From positions 1 to 22,682 of the forward strand of contig VBMM01000063.1 of the NCBI GenBank assembly GCA_005878415.1: 22,682 bases of DNA. The letters are read 5' to 3'. The stretch is from Methanobacteriota archaeon (GTDB lineage: Archaea; Thermoplasmatota; Thermoplasmata; RBG-16-68-12). The notes below the pieces were generated by a model that saw only the letters and a list, made by a program, of their open reading frames with translations, had not been told where the DNA came from and ran no database searches. A program made the position numbers and the translations under genes. This document shows positions 1 through 7,188 of the stretch, one piece after another. Within the stretch, counting starts at the first letter, position 1, and every line of letters starts with the position of its first letter.

Positions 1-1
1 G

Positions 2-67
2 CTCCTGATCTGGCTCTCCGCCTTGTCGTTCGGTTTGCTGAGCCACGGGCTCGGCCGCGATTCATGA
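2..67 (+). CDS. Possible C-terminal end of a membrane protein (partial)
   Basis: The second frame from the left edge is open to a TGA at 65-67 and encodes 21 residues, beginning LLIWLSALSFGLL and ending HGLGRDS. The hydrophobic run followed by a short polar tail looks like the last membrane helix of a protein that begins outside the window. It would end 33 bases before the convergent VOC gene, a normal spacing. Nothing else supports it. A second open frame across the same bases codes for an arginine-rich string that looks like a GC-rich shadow, so I prefer this one, at low confidence. Confidence 0.35.
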   Translation, partial: LLIWLSALSFGLLSHGLGRDS

Positions 68-100
68 TTCAACTCGCACGACGCGTGATGCGACCGGACG

Positions 101-466
101 TCACTCGTACCAGATCTCAATCGTGTACCCATCGAGATCCGTGGCGAACACGTACGGCTCCCCGGGAACGAATTCGCCTCGGTCCACAATTTTCCCACCG
201 GCTCGGCGCACCGATTCGACGGCGGCCTCGATGTCGTTCGGGTCCACGAGACGGAATCCGAAGTGCGTGACGCCGGCCATCTTCCCGATCCCCCGGCGGT
301 TCTCCTCGAAGACGATCACGTCGTGGGTGCCTGGAGTCTCGACTTGGATGCTCGTCGCATCGCGGTAGACGACCTTGACGCCGAGCACCTCCTGGTAGAA
401 GCGCAACGACCGTTCCGCGTCTCGGACCGCGAGTGCAATGTGCGTGAGCCCGTACGTCCGGATCAC
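101..466 (-). CDS. VOC (glyoxalase/bleomycin-resistance fold) protein
   Basis: This 121-residue protein is a single vicinal-oxygen-chelate unit with two beta-alpha-beta-beta-beta modules. The first opens with the typical LTHIALAVRD and the second with VTHFGFRLVD. Likely metal ligands are H9, E43, H68 and E117 (in YTIEIWYE), the family's usual His/Glu set, so a metal-dependent lyase, dioxygenase or epimerase-like activity is possible; the substrate cannot be read from sequence. The start is GTG at 466, and its first base lies just beyond the TGA of the upstream cupin gene, a 4-base overlap that implies translational coupling. Length is normal for one-domain members. Confident in the fold, not in the reaction. 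Confidence 0.85.
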   Translation of the reverse strand: MIRTYGLTHIALAVRDAERSLRFYQEVLGVKVVYRDATSIQVETPGTHDVIVFEENRRGIGKMAGVTHFGFRLVDPNDIEAAVESVRRAGGKIVDRGEFVPGEPYVFATDLDGYTIEIWYE

Positions 467-858
467 GACGGACCTCCCGCACTGCCCTCCGCCGGGGCGA
501 AGAAGACGAGGGCCGTGAGTTCTTCCGCAATGCTGTGGAATCCGTGTTCGACCCGCGCGGGGACGAAGATGATCGATCCGCGCTCGACCTTTCGATCCTC
601 CGATCCCACTCGAATCCGGGCGTGCCCGCTCACGATGAAGTAGATCTCGTCCTCCGTGTGTGGGGCCTGCAGATCCTTCCCGCCCTTCGGGAGGACGTAT
701 AGGCCGGCGCTCATCGTCGGGACGCGGAGGAACTCATGATAGGCTTTGCGCTCCCGCTGAATTCGCTCCAGCAACGCACCGACCTCGAACGACGACGTCA
801 GATCCCCTTCCTGCAGGACCGTGCCACGGTGTGGACCGATCGACCCTTGAACGGACAT
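463..858 (-). CDS. Cupin-domain protein
   Basis: A 131-residue single-domain cupin. The first cupin motif is visible as PHTEDEIYFIVSG (His and Glu ligands at about residues 67 and 71), and the second as PARVEHGF, which supplies the last His. Residues 60-120 form the beta-barrel; the first 55 residues are helical and charged. Cupins of this type bind a divalent metal and act as small dioxygenases, isomerases or ligand-binding proteins. It is the first gene of a two-gene operon with the VOC protein, with which it overlaps by 4 bases. Two small metal-chelating folds made together suggests consecutive steps on one small molecule, but that is inference. The ATG is 37 bases from the divergent start at 896. 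Confidence 0.85.
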   Translation of the reverse strand: MSVQGSIGPHRGTVLQEGDLTSSFEVGALLERIQRERKAYHEFLRVPTMSAGLYVLPKGGKDLQAPHTEDEIYFIVSGHARIRVGSEDRKVERGSIIFVPARVEHGFHSIAEELTALVFFAPAEGSAGGPS

Positions 859-895
859 CGTTAAGTAGGATTAACCTCTTAGCGACGCCGTTCTG
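859..895. promoter_or_regulatory. Compact divergent promoter
   Basis: Only 37 bases separate two divergent ATGs. The AT-rich core TTAAGTAGGATTAACC (861-876) lies about 26 bases upstream of the ATG at 896. On the other strand, CTAAGAGGTTAA (871-882) lies about 20-25 bases upstream of the cupin ATG. Both fit archaeal TATA boxes driving leaderless messages, so the two boxes would overlap and could compete. Confidence 0.5.
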
Positions 896-1438
896 ATGGC
901 GTCCGAGCCGACGGAAGACGAGCGGCGCCGCGATTCTCCCCCGCCGCTCGAGTTCGTGCGCCCCGATGAGGGACAAGCTCCGCTGCCCGCGCGAGACCAG
1001 CCGGCGGCGTGGGTGCCTCGTCCGGAGGACTATCGCCCGCCGGATCAATGGGCGCCTCCGGCCCGTCCCCCTCCCGGACGCTCGAACCTGCCGAAGATCG
1101 CGGGCGTCCTCCTTGTCCTAGCAGGCGTGATCGGCATGGCCGGTGCGATCTACAACGCCGTGACGTTGCCCTCCGTCGCGGAGTACGCGGACTTCGTTAA
1201 CAACAACACGCCGGAACTCGTCGCGGTGCTCCAGATCTGCGGCCTCGTCTCGATCTGGTCGCAGGCGCTTGCAATCCTCGGGGGCGTCATGGCGTTCAAC
1301 CGGATGAACTGGCGGCTCACCCTGGTGTGCGCGGTCTTCTCGCTCTTCACGCTTGGCATCTTCTATTTCGAGGCATCGGCAATCGGGTTGCTCGGCCTCA
1401 TCGTGACCGTGCTCGCACGGCCATACTTCGTGACGTGA
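896..1438 (+). CDS. Small membrane protein with proline-rich cytoplasmic N-terminus
   Basis: A 180-residue protein of unknown function. Residues 1-65 are polar and rich in Pro, Arg and Asp/Glu. Four hydrophobic segments follow at about 66-88, 107-130, 135-153 and 156-177, separated by short loops with FNRMNWR between the second and third, giving a four-helix membrane protein with a disordered tail. Such tail-plus-four-helix proteins are common in uncultured archaea, and I cannot assign a role. No cysteine pairs or catalytic residues stand out. It is transcribed away from the cupin gene from a shared 37-base region and converges on the regulator at 1470. Confidence 0.75.
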   Translation: MASEPTEDERRRDSPPPLEFVRPDEGQAPLPARDQPAAWVPRPEDYRPPDQWAPPARPPPGRSNLPKIAGVLLVLAGVIGMAGAIYNAVTLPSVAEYADFVNNNTPELVAVLQICGLVSIWSQALAILGGVMAFNRMNWRLTLVCAVFSLFTLGIFYFEASAIGLLGLIVTVLARPYFVT

Positions 1439-1469
1439 GCGAGACCGGCAGGAGGTCGCCGTCCGCGCC

Positions 1470-2144
1470 TCAGGCCTGTACCTCGTCTCGCCTTCGGATG
1501 ATGAAGCGGCACACCGGATCGCCCGCGACGACACGGTGCGACGTCTCGACGTCGGCATGGAGCAGTTTCTGGAAAAGCTCGCGTTCGACCCCGCACGCGT
1601 CGGGATAGACTTCGGCCACCGCCATGATCGGGCAGTTGTGCTCCATCATCTCAATCGAGGTGCGGCCGGCCCGGCCGAGCTCCGCCATGTACCCGCCCTC
1701 GTCGCGGATCTTCACGAGCTCCTCGACCCGCCCGCGCAATGGGCCATCGGGCATCCGATTCCGGTTCGCCTCGAGGACCTCCTGCGCTCGCTGCTTCAGC
1801 AGCCGCACGACCGCGTCGTGTCCGAGCCGTTCCTCGATGAACTGCAGCGCGCACAGCGTCATGTGCGTGTACGCCTCCGGAAAGAGGGAGGTGGACCGAC
1901 CGCTGAGGCGGAAGTAGGCGCGGGGCCGTCCGCGACCGCCGGCCTTGAAGGATCGCTCGACGAGGCCTTTGTCCTCGAGCGCGGTGAGATGCTTCAACGT
2001 CGCCATCTTCGAAATGCGCAACTCCTGCGAGAGGTCCGTCAGGGACACGGAGCCTTGGCGCTTCAGGGACAGGAGGATCTGCCGCTTCGCCGACGAGAAT
2101 CCGGCGTCGAGCGCGCCCACATCGACTTCGCTCGCCGGCGTCAT
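1470..2144 (-). CDS. SufR-like winged-helix transcriptional regulator with possible Fe-S ligands
   Basis: A 224-residue regulator. Residues 15-80 form a winged helix-turn-helix of the ArsR/DeoR type (recognition helix near RISKMATLKHL, wing near GGRGRPRAYF). The C-terminal half matches the layout of SufR, the regulator of iron-sulfur cluster assembly genes: HNCPI (C171), YPDAC (C184) and GDPVC (C212), with 12 and 27 residues between them, plus H196 and H203. In SufR, cysteines at comparable positions bind a [4Fe-4S] cluster. No suf genes lie in this window, so its targets are elsewhere or it controls itself. The ATG at 2144 sits about 25 bases from a clear TATA box. Fe-S binding is inferred from spacing only; related regulators without a cluster exist. 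Confidence 0.8.
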   Translation of the reverse strand: MTPASEVDVGALDAGFSSAKRQILLSLKRQGSVSLTDLSQELRISKMATLKHLTALEDKGLVERSFKAGGRGRPRAYFRLSGRSTSLFPEAYTHMTLCALQFIEERLGHDAVVRLLKQRAQEVLEANRNRMPDGPLRGRVEELVKIRDEGGYMAELGRAGRTSIEMMEHNCPIMAVAEVYPDACGVERELFQKLLHADVETSHRVVAGDPVCRFIIRRRDEVQA

Positions 2145-2163
2145 CGCCGCAGACAGACTCCCC

Positions 2164-2195
2164 GAGATAATATACCTGATGATTTACAAAATAGA
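2164..2195 (-). promoter_or_regulatory. TATA box and possible operator of the SufR-like gene
   Basis: On the minus strand GTATATTAT (2166-2174) is the best TATA box in the first half of the window, placed about 25 bases before the ATG, so the message should be leaderless. Directly upstream is ATTTTGTAAAT (2182-2192), an AT-rich dyad with four-base arms and a three-base centre, in otherwise GC-rich DNA. Its place suits binding by the regulator itself, but no known SufR site is recognised. Confidence 0.5.
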
Positions 2196-2287
2196 CGTCG
2201 GCCGTTGCCATCGGCGAGAGCACGGCCCCGGCGACCTCGGGTGGTCCCTCGCAAGATTCTTCCAATGCCGGACGTTCGTCCCCTCCG

Positions 2288-3167
2288 ATGCGCACGCGCG
2301 TACTGGGCCGCACCCGGCTCCAAGTCTCCGAGATCGGCTTTGGCGCTTGGGCCGTCGGCGGGAACGCCCACGGAAATTCGTACGGTCCGACGGACGACGG
2401 CGAGTCCGTCGCCGCAATCCGCCGAGCACTCGATCTCGAAGTGAACTTCTTCGACACCGCGGACGTCTACGGCTGGGGGCACAGCGAGGAGATCCTCGGA
2501 CAGGCCCTCGAAGGCCATGAACCTCGAGCCGGGGTACATCGCCTTCGCGCTCGAACGGTCCCTCCAGCGGCTCCGTACGGACCACGTGGACCTGTACCAG
2601 CTGCACAATCCGCCCGCCGAGATGATGGGGGACCCCGCGACCTACGAGACGCTCGACGCCCTGAAGGCGGAACACCGGATCCATCACTACGGCGTCTCGA
2701 TCCATGAGCCGACCGAGGGGACGCTGTGCCTGGAGGCGGGGAAGCCGGAGGTCCTGCAAGTCCCGTTCAGCCTCTTCCGGCAGGAGTGGATCGACGAGCT
2801 GTTCGCCGAGGCCCGGAAGGCGGACGTCGGGATCATCGCTCGAGAACCGCTCGGCAACGGGTTCCTGACCGGGAAGATCGCGCCCGACGCCCGGTTCCCT
2901 CCGGGGGACATCCGTCATCACTGGCCGCCTTCGATGGTCGCGGGCCGCGCGATGGCGGCGGAGCGACTCCGGTTTCTCGAGCGTCCCGACCGGACGATGG
3001 CCCAGGCCGCGGTGCGGTTCGCCCTCGCCTTCCCGGAGGTCTCCGTCGCGATTCCCGGCGCCAAGACGCCGGCGCAGGTCGATGAGAACGCGGCCGACGC
3101 GCCGCCCCTCACCGACGCCGAAATCCAGCGGGCGCGTTCGCTGCACGCGAAGGACTTCGGCCTCTGA
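2288..3167 (+). pseudogene. Aldo/keto reductase, internally deleted and frameshifted
   Basis: Two frames together make most of an NADPH-dependent aldo/keto reductase. The first (2288 to about 2515) gives the barrel start, SEIGFGAWAVGG, and the catalytic FFDTADVYGWG (Asp and Tyr). The second (from about 2517 to 3167) resumes at YIAFALERSLQRLRTD, with catalytic His in LYQLHNP, and runs to a complete C-terminus. The family normally has 20-30 residues between these parts, including the strand with the catalytic lysine (ATKxG); that stretch is absent and the frame changes at about 2511-2520. No single-base change repairs it. As written the product is dead. Either the gene is a pseudogene or bases were lost in assembly; the rest shows no decay, which favours a recent or artificial loss. 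Confidence 0.8.
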
Positions 3168-3177
3168 GCCCGCGTCT

Positions 3178-3190
3178 GAAACCTTTTAGC
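3178..3190 (+). promoter_or_regulatory. TATA-like box
   Basis: TGAAACCTTTTAG ends about 22 bases before the ATG at 3212. The AT-rich block in GC-rich DNA fits an archaeal BRE/TATA element and a leaderless transcript. Confidence 0.5.
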
Positions 3191-3211
3191 CAACCCTCCG
3201 CTTAGCCCTCT

Positions 3212-4498
3212 ATGGGAGCGCACAGGCGGATGTGGGGCCGGGACGACCTCCTCGCCGAACTCAAGGGCCTTGGCCTTCTGCGCGACCGAGCGCTCGAACG
3301 TTCGTTCCTCCGGGTGCGGCAGGAGGACTTCCTGCCCGACGTGTTCGCCCCGCTTGCGTACTCGGACATGCCGCTGCCGATCCACGCCACCCCGAGTCCG
3401 CCGACGATGCCGTCCCCGCGCTGCCTCATCGCCGCGCTCGATCTGCTCGAACCGGCGCCGGACCAGCGAATCCTGATCGTCGGATGCCGTGGTGGGTACG
3501 TCGCGGGGCTCCTGGCGGAAATCGTCGGAGCCGAGAGAATCGTCGTCGCCGAGTCCGATCCCCTGCGGCTCTCCCGGGCCGCCGATCGACTCCGGGACGC
3601 GGGGCTCGACCGGGTCCGCGTTGTTTCGACGCCCCCGGAGGAACGGTTCGACCGAATCCTCGTGCTCGACGCGACCTCCCCGCGGCAACTCGTCCCGAGG
3701 CTCGCCGATCCCGGGTTCCTGATCGCCCGCGGTCGCGGGGTGCACGACCTCGCGTTCCTCAAGCTCGTCCACAACGCGGGCGAGACGATGCAGATGACGT
3801 TCAACGAGGCGCCGTCGGCCGTGATCGCGGGAGGGCGTGACACCGAGCCGATGTCCGCGGTGGACTTCGGTCGGCTCTTCGCGGTCGAGGACCTCCTGGT
3901 CCACGCGTGGGAAGGTCGCGTGACGGGCCACTACGACCAACACTTCCGGGACATCGCGGACGAGACGTTCGCCGGGGGACCCCTCGACCTGAGCGCGTTC
4001 GACGCCCGCGAGGACCCGTGCAAGGACGCCGCGCGACGGGCGTTCCAGGCCGCCTACATCCTGCAGAGCGCCGGCGAGTTGGAACGGGCCGCGGACGCAT
4101 ACGAGCGCTCCATCCGGCTCGTCCCGTCGGCGGAGGCGCACACGTTCCACGGGTGGACGTTGAGTTTCATGGGCCGCTACGACGACGCGATCGAGGCGTG
4201 CAAGCGCGCAATCGAGGTCGACGCCGCGTTCGGCAATCCGTACAACGACATCGGCGCGTACCTGATCGAGATCGGCCGCCTCGACGACGCGATCCCTTGG
4301 CTCGAACGGGCGACCGCTGCGCCGCGCTACTGCTGCTACTTCTACGCCCACACGAACCTCGCGCGAATCTACTTGCAAAAGGGCATGCGCGAGAAGGCGC
4401 GGAAGTGCCTGCTCGAGGCGCTCCGCGTGAACCCGGAATACGAACCTGCCCAGGAGCTGCTGCGCCGCATCGACGGCCACGGCGGGTATCACGCCTGA
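3212..4498 (+). CDS. PCMT-like methyltransferase domain fused to TPR repeats
   Basis: A 428-residue two-part protein. Residues 8-240 follow the protein-L-isoaspartate methyltransferase layout: helical start with LRVRQEDFLPD, then LPIHATPSPPTMPSP where true enzymes have the GQTxS substrate loop, then the SAM-binding ILIVGCRGGYVAGLL (87-101, in place of the usual VLEIGTGSGY) and the acidic end of strand two at VVAESDP (111-117). Residues 275-420 are TPR repeats ending with a tandem of AYERSIRL, CKRAIEVD and LLEALRVN helices; the signature HTFHGWTLSFMGRYDDAI is shared with free-standing bacterial TPR proteins. The substrate loop is not conserved, so isoaspartate repair is doubtful and the SAM pocket may serve another target chosen by the TPR part. 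It ends 10 bases inside the convergent gene. Confidence 0.75.
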   Translation: MGAHRRMWGRDDLLAELKGLGLLRDRALERSFLRVRQEDFLPDVFAPLAYSDMPLPIHATPSPPTMPSPRCLIAALDLLEPAPDQRILIVGCRGGYVAGLLAEIVGAERIVVAESDPLRLSRAADRLRDAGLDRVRVVSTPPEERFDRILVLDATSPRQLVPRLADPGFLIARGRGVHDLAFLKLVHNAGETMQMTFNEAPSAVIAGGRDTEPMSAVDFGRLFAVEDLLVHAWEGRVTGHYDQHFRDIADETFAGGPLDLSAFDAREDPCKDAARRAFQAAYILQSAGELERAADAYERSIRLVPSAEAHTFHGWTLSFMGRYDDAIEACKRAIEVDAAFGNPYNDIGAYLIEIGRLDDAIPWLERATAAPRYCCYFYAHTNLARIYLQKGMREKARKCLLEALRVNPEYEPAQELLRRIDGHGGYHA

Positions 4499-5001
4499 GG
4501 GGCGAGGATCGCATCGCGAACGGCGAGAAACTCTCGGTGGGAGAGCGTCGCCTCCGGACCTCGAGATACGAGGATCTCTGCGCGGCCTTCCGCGGTCGTC
4601 AGGATCAGTGTGTCGGCGACGACCCGCGAACCCGAGGACGCGTCCGCGGGCCCGACAGTGTGGGTTACATCGCTTACCGACTTGCGTTCCATCTCTCTTT
4701 GGATAACGTATCCTTGGAATTCCTTGACGTTCCAAGCGCCGTGCACCTCGAGATGCGCTCGAAACTCGAGGATGCGCCGGTCCGTCACCAGGAGCGTTCC
4801 CCCTTGAACTGCGAGCAGCACAAGGGGCCATTCCTCATCGCCAAGGTGTTGACCGAACAACGATAGGCGGTACGGATCCCTCTTCGCCCCGCGACCGAGC
4901 CCGAGTATTGCCGTCCTCTCGAACGCGTCTGCCTCGCGCATCGCGCGACCGATGGGACCGCGGGAGATGAAGGTTCCTTCGGAGGTCCGTACGAAGAGCA
5001 C
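4489..5001 (-). CDS. Hypothetical protein with PH-like core
   Basis: The frame is open from 5064, but I place the start at GTG 5001 (VLFVRTSEG) because the longer form would overlap the divergent gene at 5037; ATG at 4941 is the alternative. The 170-residue product has a middle segment GGTLLVTDRRILEF followed by alternating strands and a basic QREMERKSVSDV. That resembles the bacterial PH-like fold, where the phrase T-D-R-R precedes a strand. No membrane segment or catalytic motif is seen. The C-terminus overlaps the convergent TPR fusion gene by 10 bases. The family assignment is tentative and no function can be given. Confidence 0.55.
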   Translation of the reverse strand: MLFVRTSEGTFISRGPIGRAMREADAFERTAILGLGRGAKRDPYRLSLFGQHLGDEEWPLVLLAVQGGTLLVTDRRILEFRAHLEVHGAWNVKEFQGYVIQREMERKSVSDVTHTVGPADASSGSRVVADTLILTTAEGRAEILVSRGPEATLSHREFLAVRDAILAPQA

Positions 5002-5036
5002 CCTTAAGTTGGCCGTTCGATTGACTTGGGGCGACT

Positions 5037-5627
5037 GTGTCGACGACGAAGATGGGCGAGGCAAAGGACGCCCTGGAACGAGGGGATTTTGAGCGCGCGT
5101 TCCGCATCGTCGAAGAAGCGGTGGCCGCCGCGCCGGACGACCCGGAGGCGCGTGAGCTCTACGCGGTCACGCACCTCGCGAAGGCGATTCGGCTCTCCGA
5201 CCGAGCCCGGGAGGCCAGGCGTCAGGAGTTGATCCGCCGCGCGATCGATTACGACGTCGAGTTCGACGACACGGCAGACGTGTCCCGGATGTTCGACGAA
5301 GCCCTCGCCGTGATCGAGGATGTCTTGCGAGTACAGCCCGGGCACTGGAAGGCGCTCCTCCTCAAGGCGAGCCTGCTGTTTCGGAGGGACCGGATGGCGG
5401 GACGTCCGCAGGCGCTCGAGATCCTCGCGAAACTCGCGGAGGCGGACCCGACGAACCGACAGGTGCCCTTCACGATCCGAAAGATTGAGCGGCCGTGCGC
5501 CCGATGCGGGGACACCGGTTTCTGTCCGTATTGCAAGGGCCGTGGGACAAAGCGATTCCTGCGTATGGAATCGAAATGCGAAAAGTGCTACGGCCGCGGC
5601 ATCTGTCCTGCGTGCGGCGTCCTCTAG
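5037..5627 (+). CDS. TPR protein with two C-terminal DnaJ-type zinc knuckles
   Basis: A 196-residue protein starting at GTG 5037 (an ATG at 5052 is possible). Residues 5-145 are helical with TPR-like pairs (DALERGDFERAFRIVEEAV; EALAVIEDVLRVQPGHWKALL). The tail holds eight cysteines in two units: CARCGDTGFCPYCKGRG (154-170) and CEKCYGRGICPAC (181-193). The CxxC pairs with Gly-x-Gly match the zinc-binding cysteine-rich region of DnaJ/Hsp40. No J domain is present. This combination suggests a zinc-stabilised scaffold or chaperone-like adaptor that binds protein partners, in the cytoplasm. It is followed head-on by two small zinc-ribbon genes. Molecular role unknown. Confidence 0.75.
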   Translation: MSTTKMGEAKDALERGDFERAFRIVEEAVAAAPDDPEARELYAVTHLAKAIRLSDRAREARRQELIRRAIDYDVEFDDTADVSRMFDEALAVIEDVLRVQPGHWKALLLKASLLFRRDRMAGRPQALEILAKLAEADPTNRQVPFTIRKIERPCARCGDTGFCPYCKGRGTKRFLRMESKCEKCYGRGICPACGVL

Positions 5628-5846
5628 TCACTCGTCCTCGGCGTCCTCGAGGTCCGCGAGGGCGGTGTCCTTCCCTTCGATCCACTCCACGCGGTCCGCG
5701 TGGCCGAGCTCGCCGCAGGCGAGGCACTCCCACCCGAGCGCGTAGTCCTCGAACATCACGAGGCCGCGTTCCTCCTTGCCGCACTTCGAGCATGGGCCCG
5801 GCACGTACCCGCTAACCCGGAAGGCGCGGATGACGATCTCGCCCAT
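5628..5846 (-). CDS. Small zinc-ribbon protein
   Basis: A 72-residue acidic-tailed protein starting at ATG 5846; a GTG at 5861 would add five residues. Two cysteine pairs, PCSKCGK and ECLACGE, are spaced to bind one zinc, and the tail is rich in Asp and Glu. It follows the next zinc-ribbon gene by about 18 bases, so they are probably one operon. Its stop directly abuts the convergent TPR/zinc-knuckle gene. Proteins like this are usually nucleic-acid or protein-binding accessories; no family name can be given. Confidence 0.65.
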   Translation of the reverse strand: MGEIVIRAFRVSGYVPGPCSKCGKEERGLVMFEDYALGWECLACGELGHADRVEWIEGKDTALADLEDAEDE

Positions 5847-5864
5847 CGCCCGACCCCGCACGCC

Positions 5865-6089
5865 TCATTTGTCCGGGGCGTCCTCGCCGGTCGGGTGGAC
5901 GTACCAGTCCGGGACGCCCTCGTCGCCCCCGAGGTCGCACTTCGGGCAGACGTAGTCGAGGATCGGATAGTTGCCGTGCGAGTGTTGCACGAAGAAGATC
6001 TTCTCGGAGCCGCACTTCTCGCATTTCTGCGGCTCCCCACCGATGTTCTTCCGGCTGAACATCGAGCGTCCGAGACGACGGGCGACCAT
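5865..6089 (-). CDS. Small zinc-ribbon protein
   Basis: A 74-residue protein starting at ATG 6089 (MVARRLGRSMFSRK). The frame is open further upstream, but that part is arginine/proline-rich shadow sequence and runs under the divergent gene, so it is excluded. One zinc site is formed by KCEKCGSEK and YVCPKCDLGG. The central IFFVQHSHGNYPILDY adds aromatic and His residues. It is the first of two adjacent zinc-ribbon genes and shares a 51-base divergent region with the gene at 6141. Function unknown. Confidence 0.65.
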   Translation of the reverse strand: MVARRLGRSMFSRKNIGGEPQKCEKCGSEKIFFVQHSHGNYPILDYVCPKCDLGGDEGVPDWYVHPTGEDAPDK

Positions 6090-6103
6090 AAACTTGCCGG
6101 TGT

Positions 6104-6119
6104 CCGCAAGCTCTTTCGG
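6104..6119. promoter_or_regulatory. Shared AT-rich element between divergent genes
   Basis: The element CGCAAGCTCTTTCGG, centred near 6112, is about 23 bases from the minus-strand ATG (6089) and about 29 from the plus-strand GTG (6141). It could serve as TATA box in both directions. The match is weak. Confidence 0.3.
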
Positions 6120-6140
6120 ACCGAGGCGCGATGGCCGTCC

Positions 6141-6437
6141 GTGTTCCTGCGCTTCTCCCGCTTCCGGTTCCGAGAGGGCAAGGAGTCGGACGGGATCGAG
6201 ATCCTCCGGAGGCACACGGCCGCGATCCGGGCGGCCCCGGGCTGCCGGGACGCGTGGCTTGGGCAAGGGCAGCATCCCGCGACGGAATGCGTCGTCGTCG
6301 CCCTCTTCGACGACGAGGATTCCCTGCGGAAGCTCGAGGGGCGCCTACGGTCGGACCCGGTCCGCGGCGGCGATTTCTTCTCCCTCCTCTCGCTGACCAC
6401 GCAGCCTCCGGAAGTCACGCAGTACGAGATCCGGTAG
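6141..6437 (+). CDS. Small ferredoxin-like-fold protein, antibiotic-monooxygenase type
   Basis: The product of 98 residues starts at GTG 6141 (VFLRFSRFRF); a longer open frame upstream is the shadow of the zinc-ribbon genes. The order strand, helix (EILRRHTAAIRAAPGC), strand pair (AWLGQGQHPATECVVVALFD), helix (DEDSLRKLEGRL) and final strand is that of the dimeric alpha-beta barrel family that includes antibiotic biosynthesis monooxygenases and EthD-like proteins. Those act as dimers on small hydrophobic substrates, or only bind them. No substrate can be named. The start rests on the TATA-like element about 29 bases upstream. GTG use and the fold call are moderately sure. Confidence 0.55.
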   Translation: MFLRFSRFRFREGKESDGIEILRRHTAAIRAAPGCRDAWLGQGQHPATECVVVALFDDEDSLRKLEGRLRSDPVRGGDFFSLLSLTTQPPEVTQYEIR

Positions 6438-6449
6438 TCGGGACTCCGG

Positions 6450-6460
6450 GAGCTTTTTAG
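6450..6460 (+). promoter_or_regulatory. TATA-like box
   Basis: GAGCTTTTTAG lies about 32 bases before the ATG at 6492. It gives a short leader that contains GGAGAGGCG just ahead of the ATG, a usable Shine-Dalgarno. Confidence 0.45.
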
Positions 6461-6491
6461 GGCGGTGTGCCAATGCCGACTCGGAGAGGCG

Positions 6492-7178
6492 ATGGCGGTT
6501 TCCTTCGCGACGCTCGACCAGCGGCTGTCGCGCGACGTGCGTCAGCTGCACAACTATCTCTGGGACCCGCTGTGGACGGGGAACGAGGACCGGCTTCGGA
6601 AGGACCTGCTGCGGGGAGCCGCCTCGCTCGACACTTTCCTAAAGGCCGGCGGCCGCCTCCGAAAGCACGCGGCGACTCTCGCGAAGCCATGGAGCCGGGA
6701 GCATCAGGGGAGCGCGCTGTACGAACTGCTCGATGATGTGCTCGGGCTGACTGCGGCGACCGAGCTGGTCGGGAAGTCGAAGTTCCGGGAAGCCGTGGTG
6801 CGGGCAGAGGCGGTGATCGAGAGCACGAGCATCGGGGTCTGCTCGACCGCGAAGTGCTTCGAAATCGTCGAGGAATGGGAGGCTCGGAAGATCGATTTCG
6901 AGACGTACACCCGACGTCTCGCGGACGCCCTCGCGTTGAAGCTCGTCCCGCAATCGGACCAGTTCAGGCGAGTCCTGAACGCCATCCATGACCTCGGATC
7001 CGAGTGGGACGTGTCCGCATCGAAGACGGAGCAGACGCTGGCGGCGCGGGCCGCGACCGAGGGTGCGGCGTGGTGCGTGATCCGCAGCATCGCGATCCGC
7101 ACGATCCTCGGCGAGCCTCCAAAGGTTCCCGAGAAAGACTTCGGAGACCTACTTGAACGAATCGTCCGTAGGCTGTGA
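6492..7178 (+). CDS. Hypothetical helical protein
   Basis: A 228-residue protein I do not recognise. I chose ATG 6492 (MAVSFATLDQ) over GTG 6465 because GGAG lies five bases upstream. The sequence is soluble and almost wholly helical, with amphipathic stretches such as LRKDLLRGAASLDTFLKAGG and VVRAEAVIESTS, and three cysteines (GVCSTAKC, AAWC) that do not form an obvious metal site. No membrane helix or nucleotide motif is seen. It ends 10 bases before the convergent thyX stop. Confidence 0.65.
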   Translation: MAVSFATLDQRLSRDVRQLHNYLWDPLWTGNEDRLRKDLLRGAASLDTFLKAGGRLRKHAATLAKPWSREHQGSALYELLDDVLGLTAATELVGKSKFREAVVRAEAVIESTSIGVCSTAKCFEIVEEWEARKIDFETYTRRLADALALKLVPQSDQFRRVLNAIHDLGSEWDVSASKTEQTLAARAATEGAAWCVIRSIAIRTILGEPPKVPEKDFGDLLERIVRRL

Positions 7179-7188
7179 CGGGTCTCGG

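Noticed and set aside
2200..2226. GGCCGT / ACGGCC inverted repeat as an operator
   Set aside because: Six-base GC-rich arms with a 15-base gap are expected by chance in this composition, and the place has no relation to a start or TATA box.
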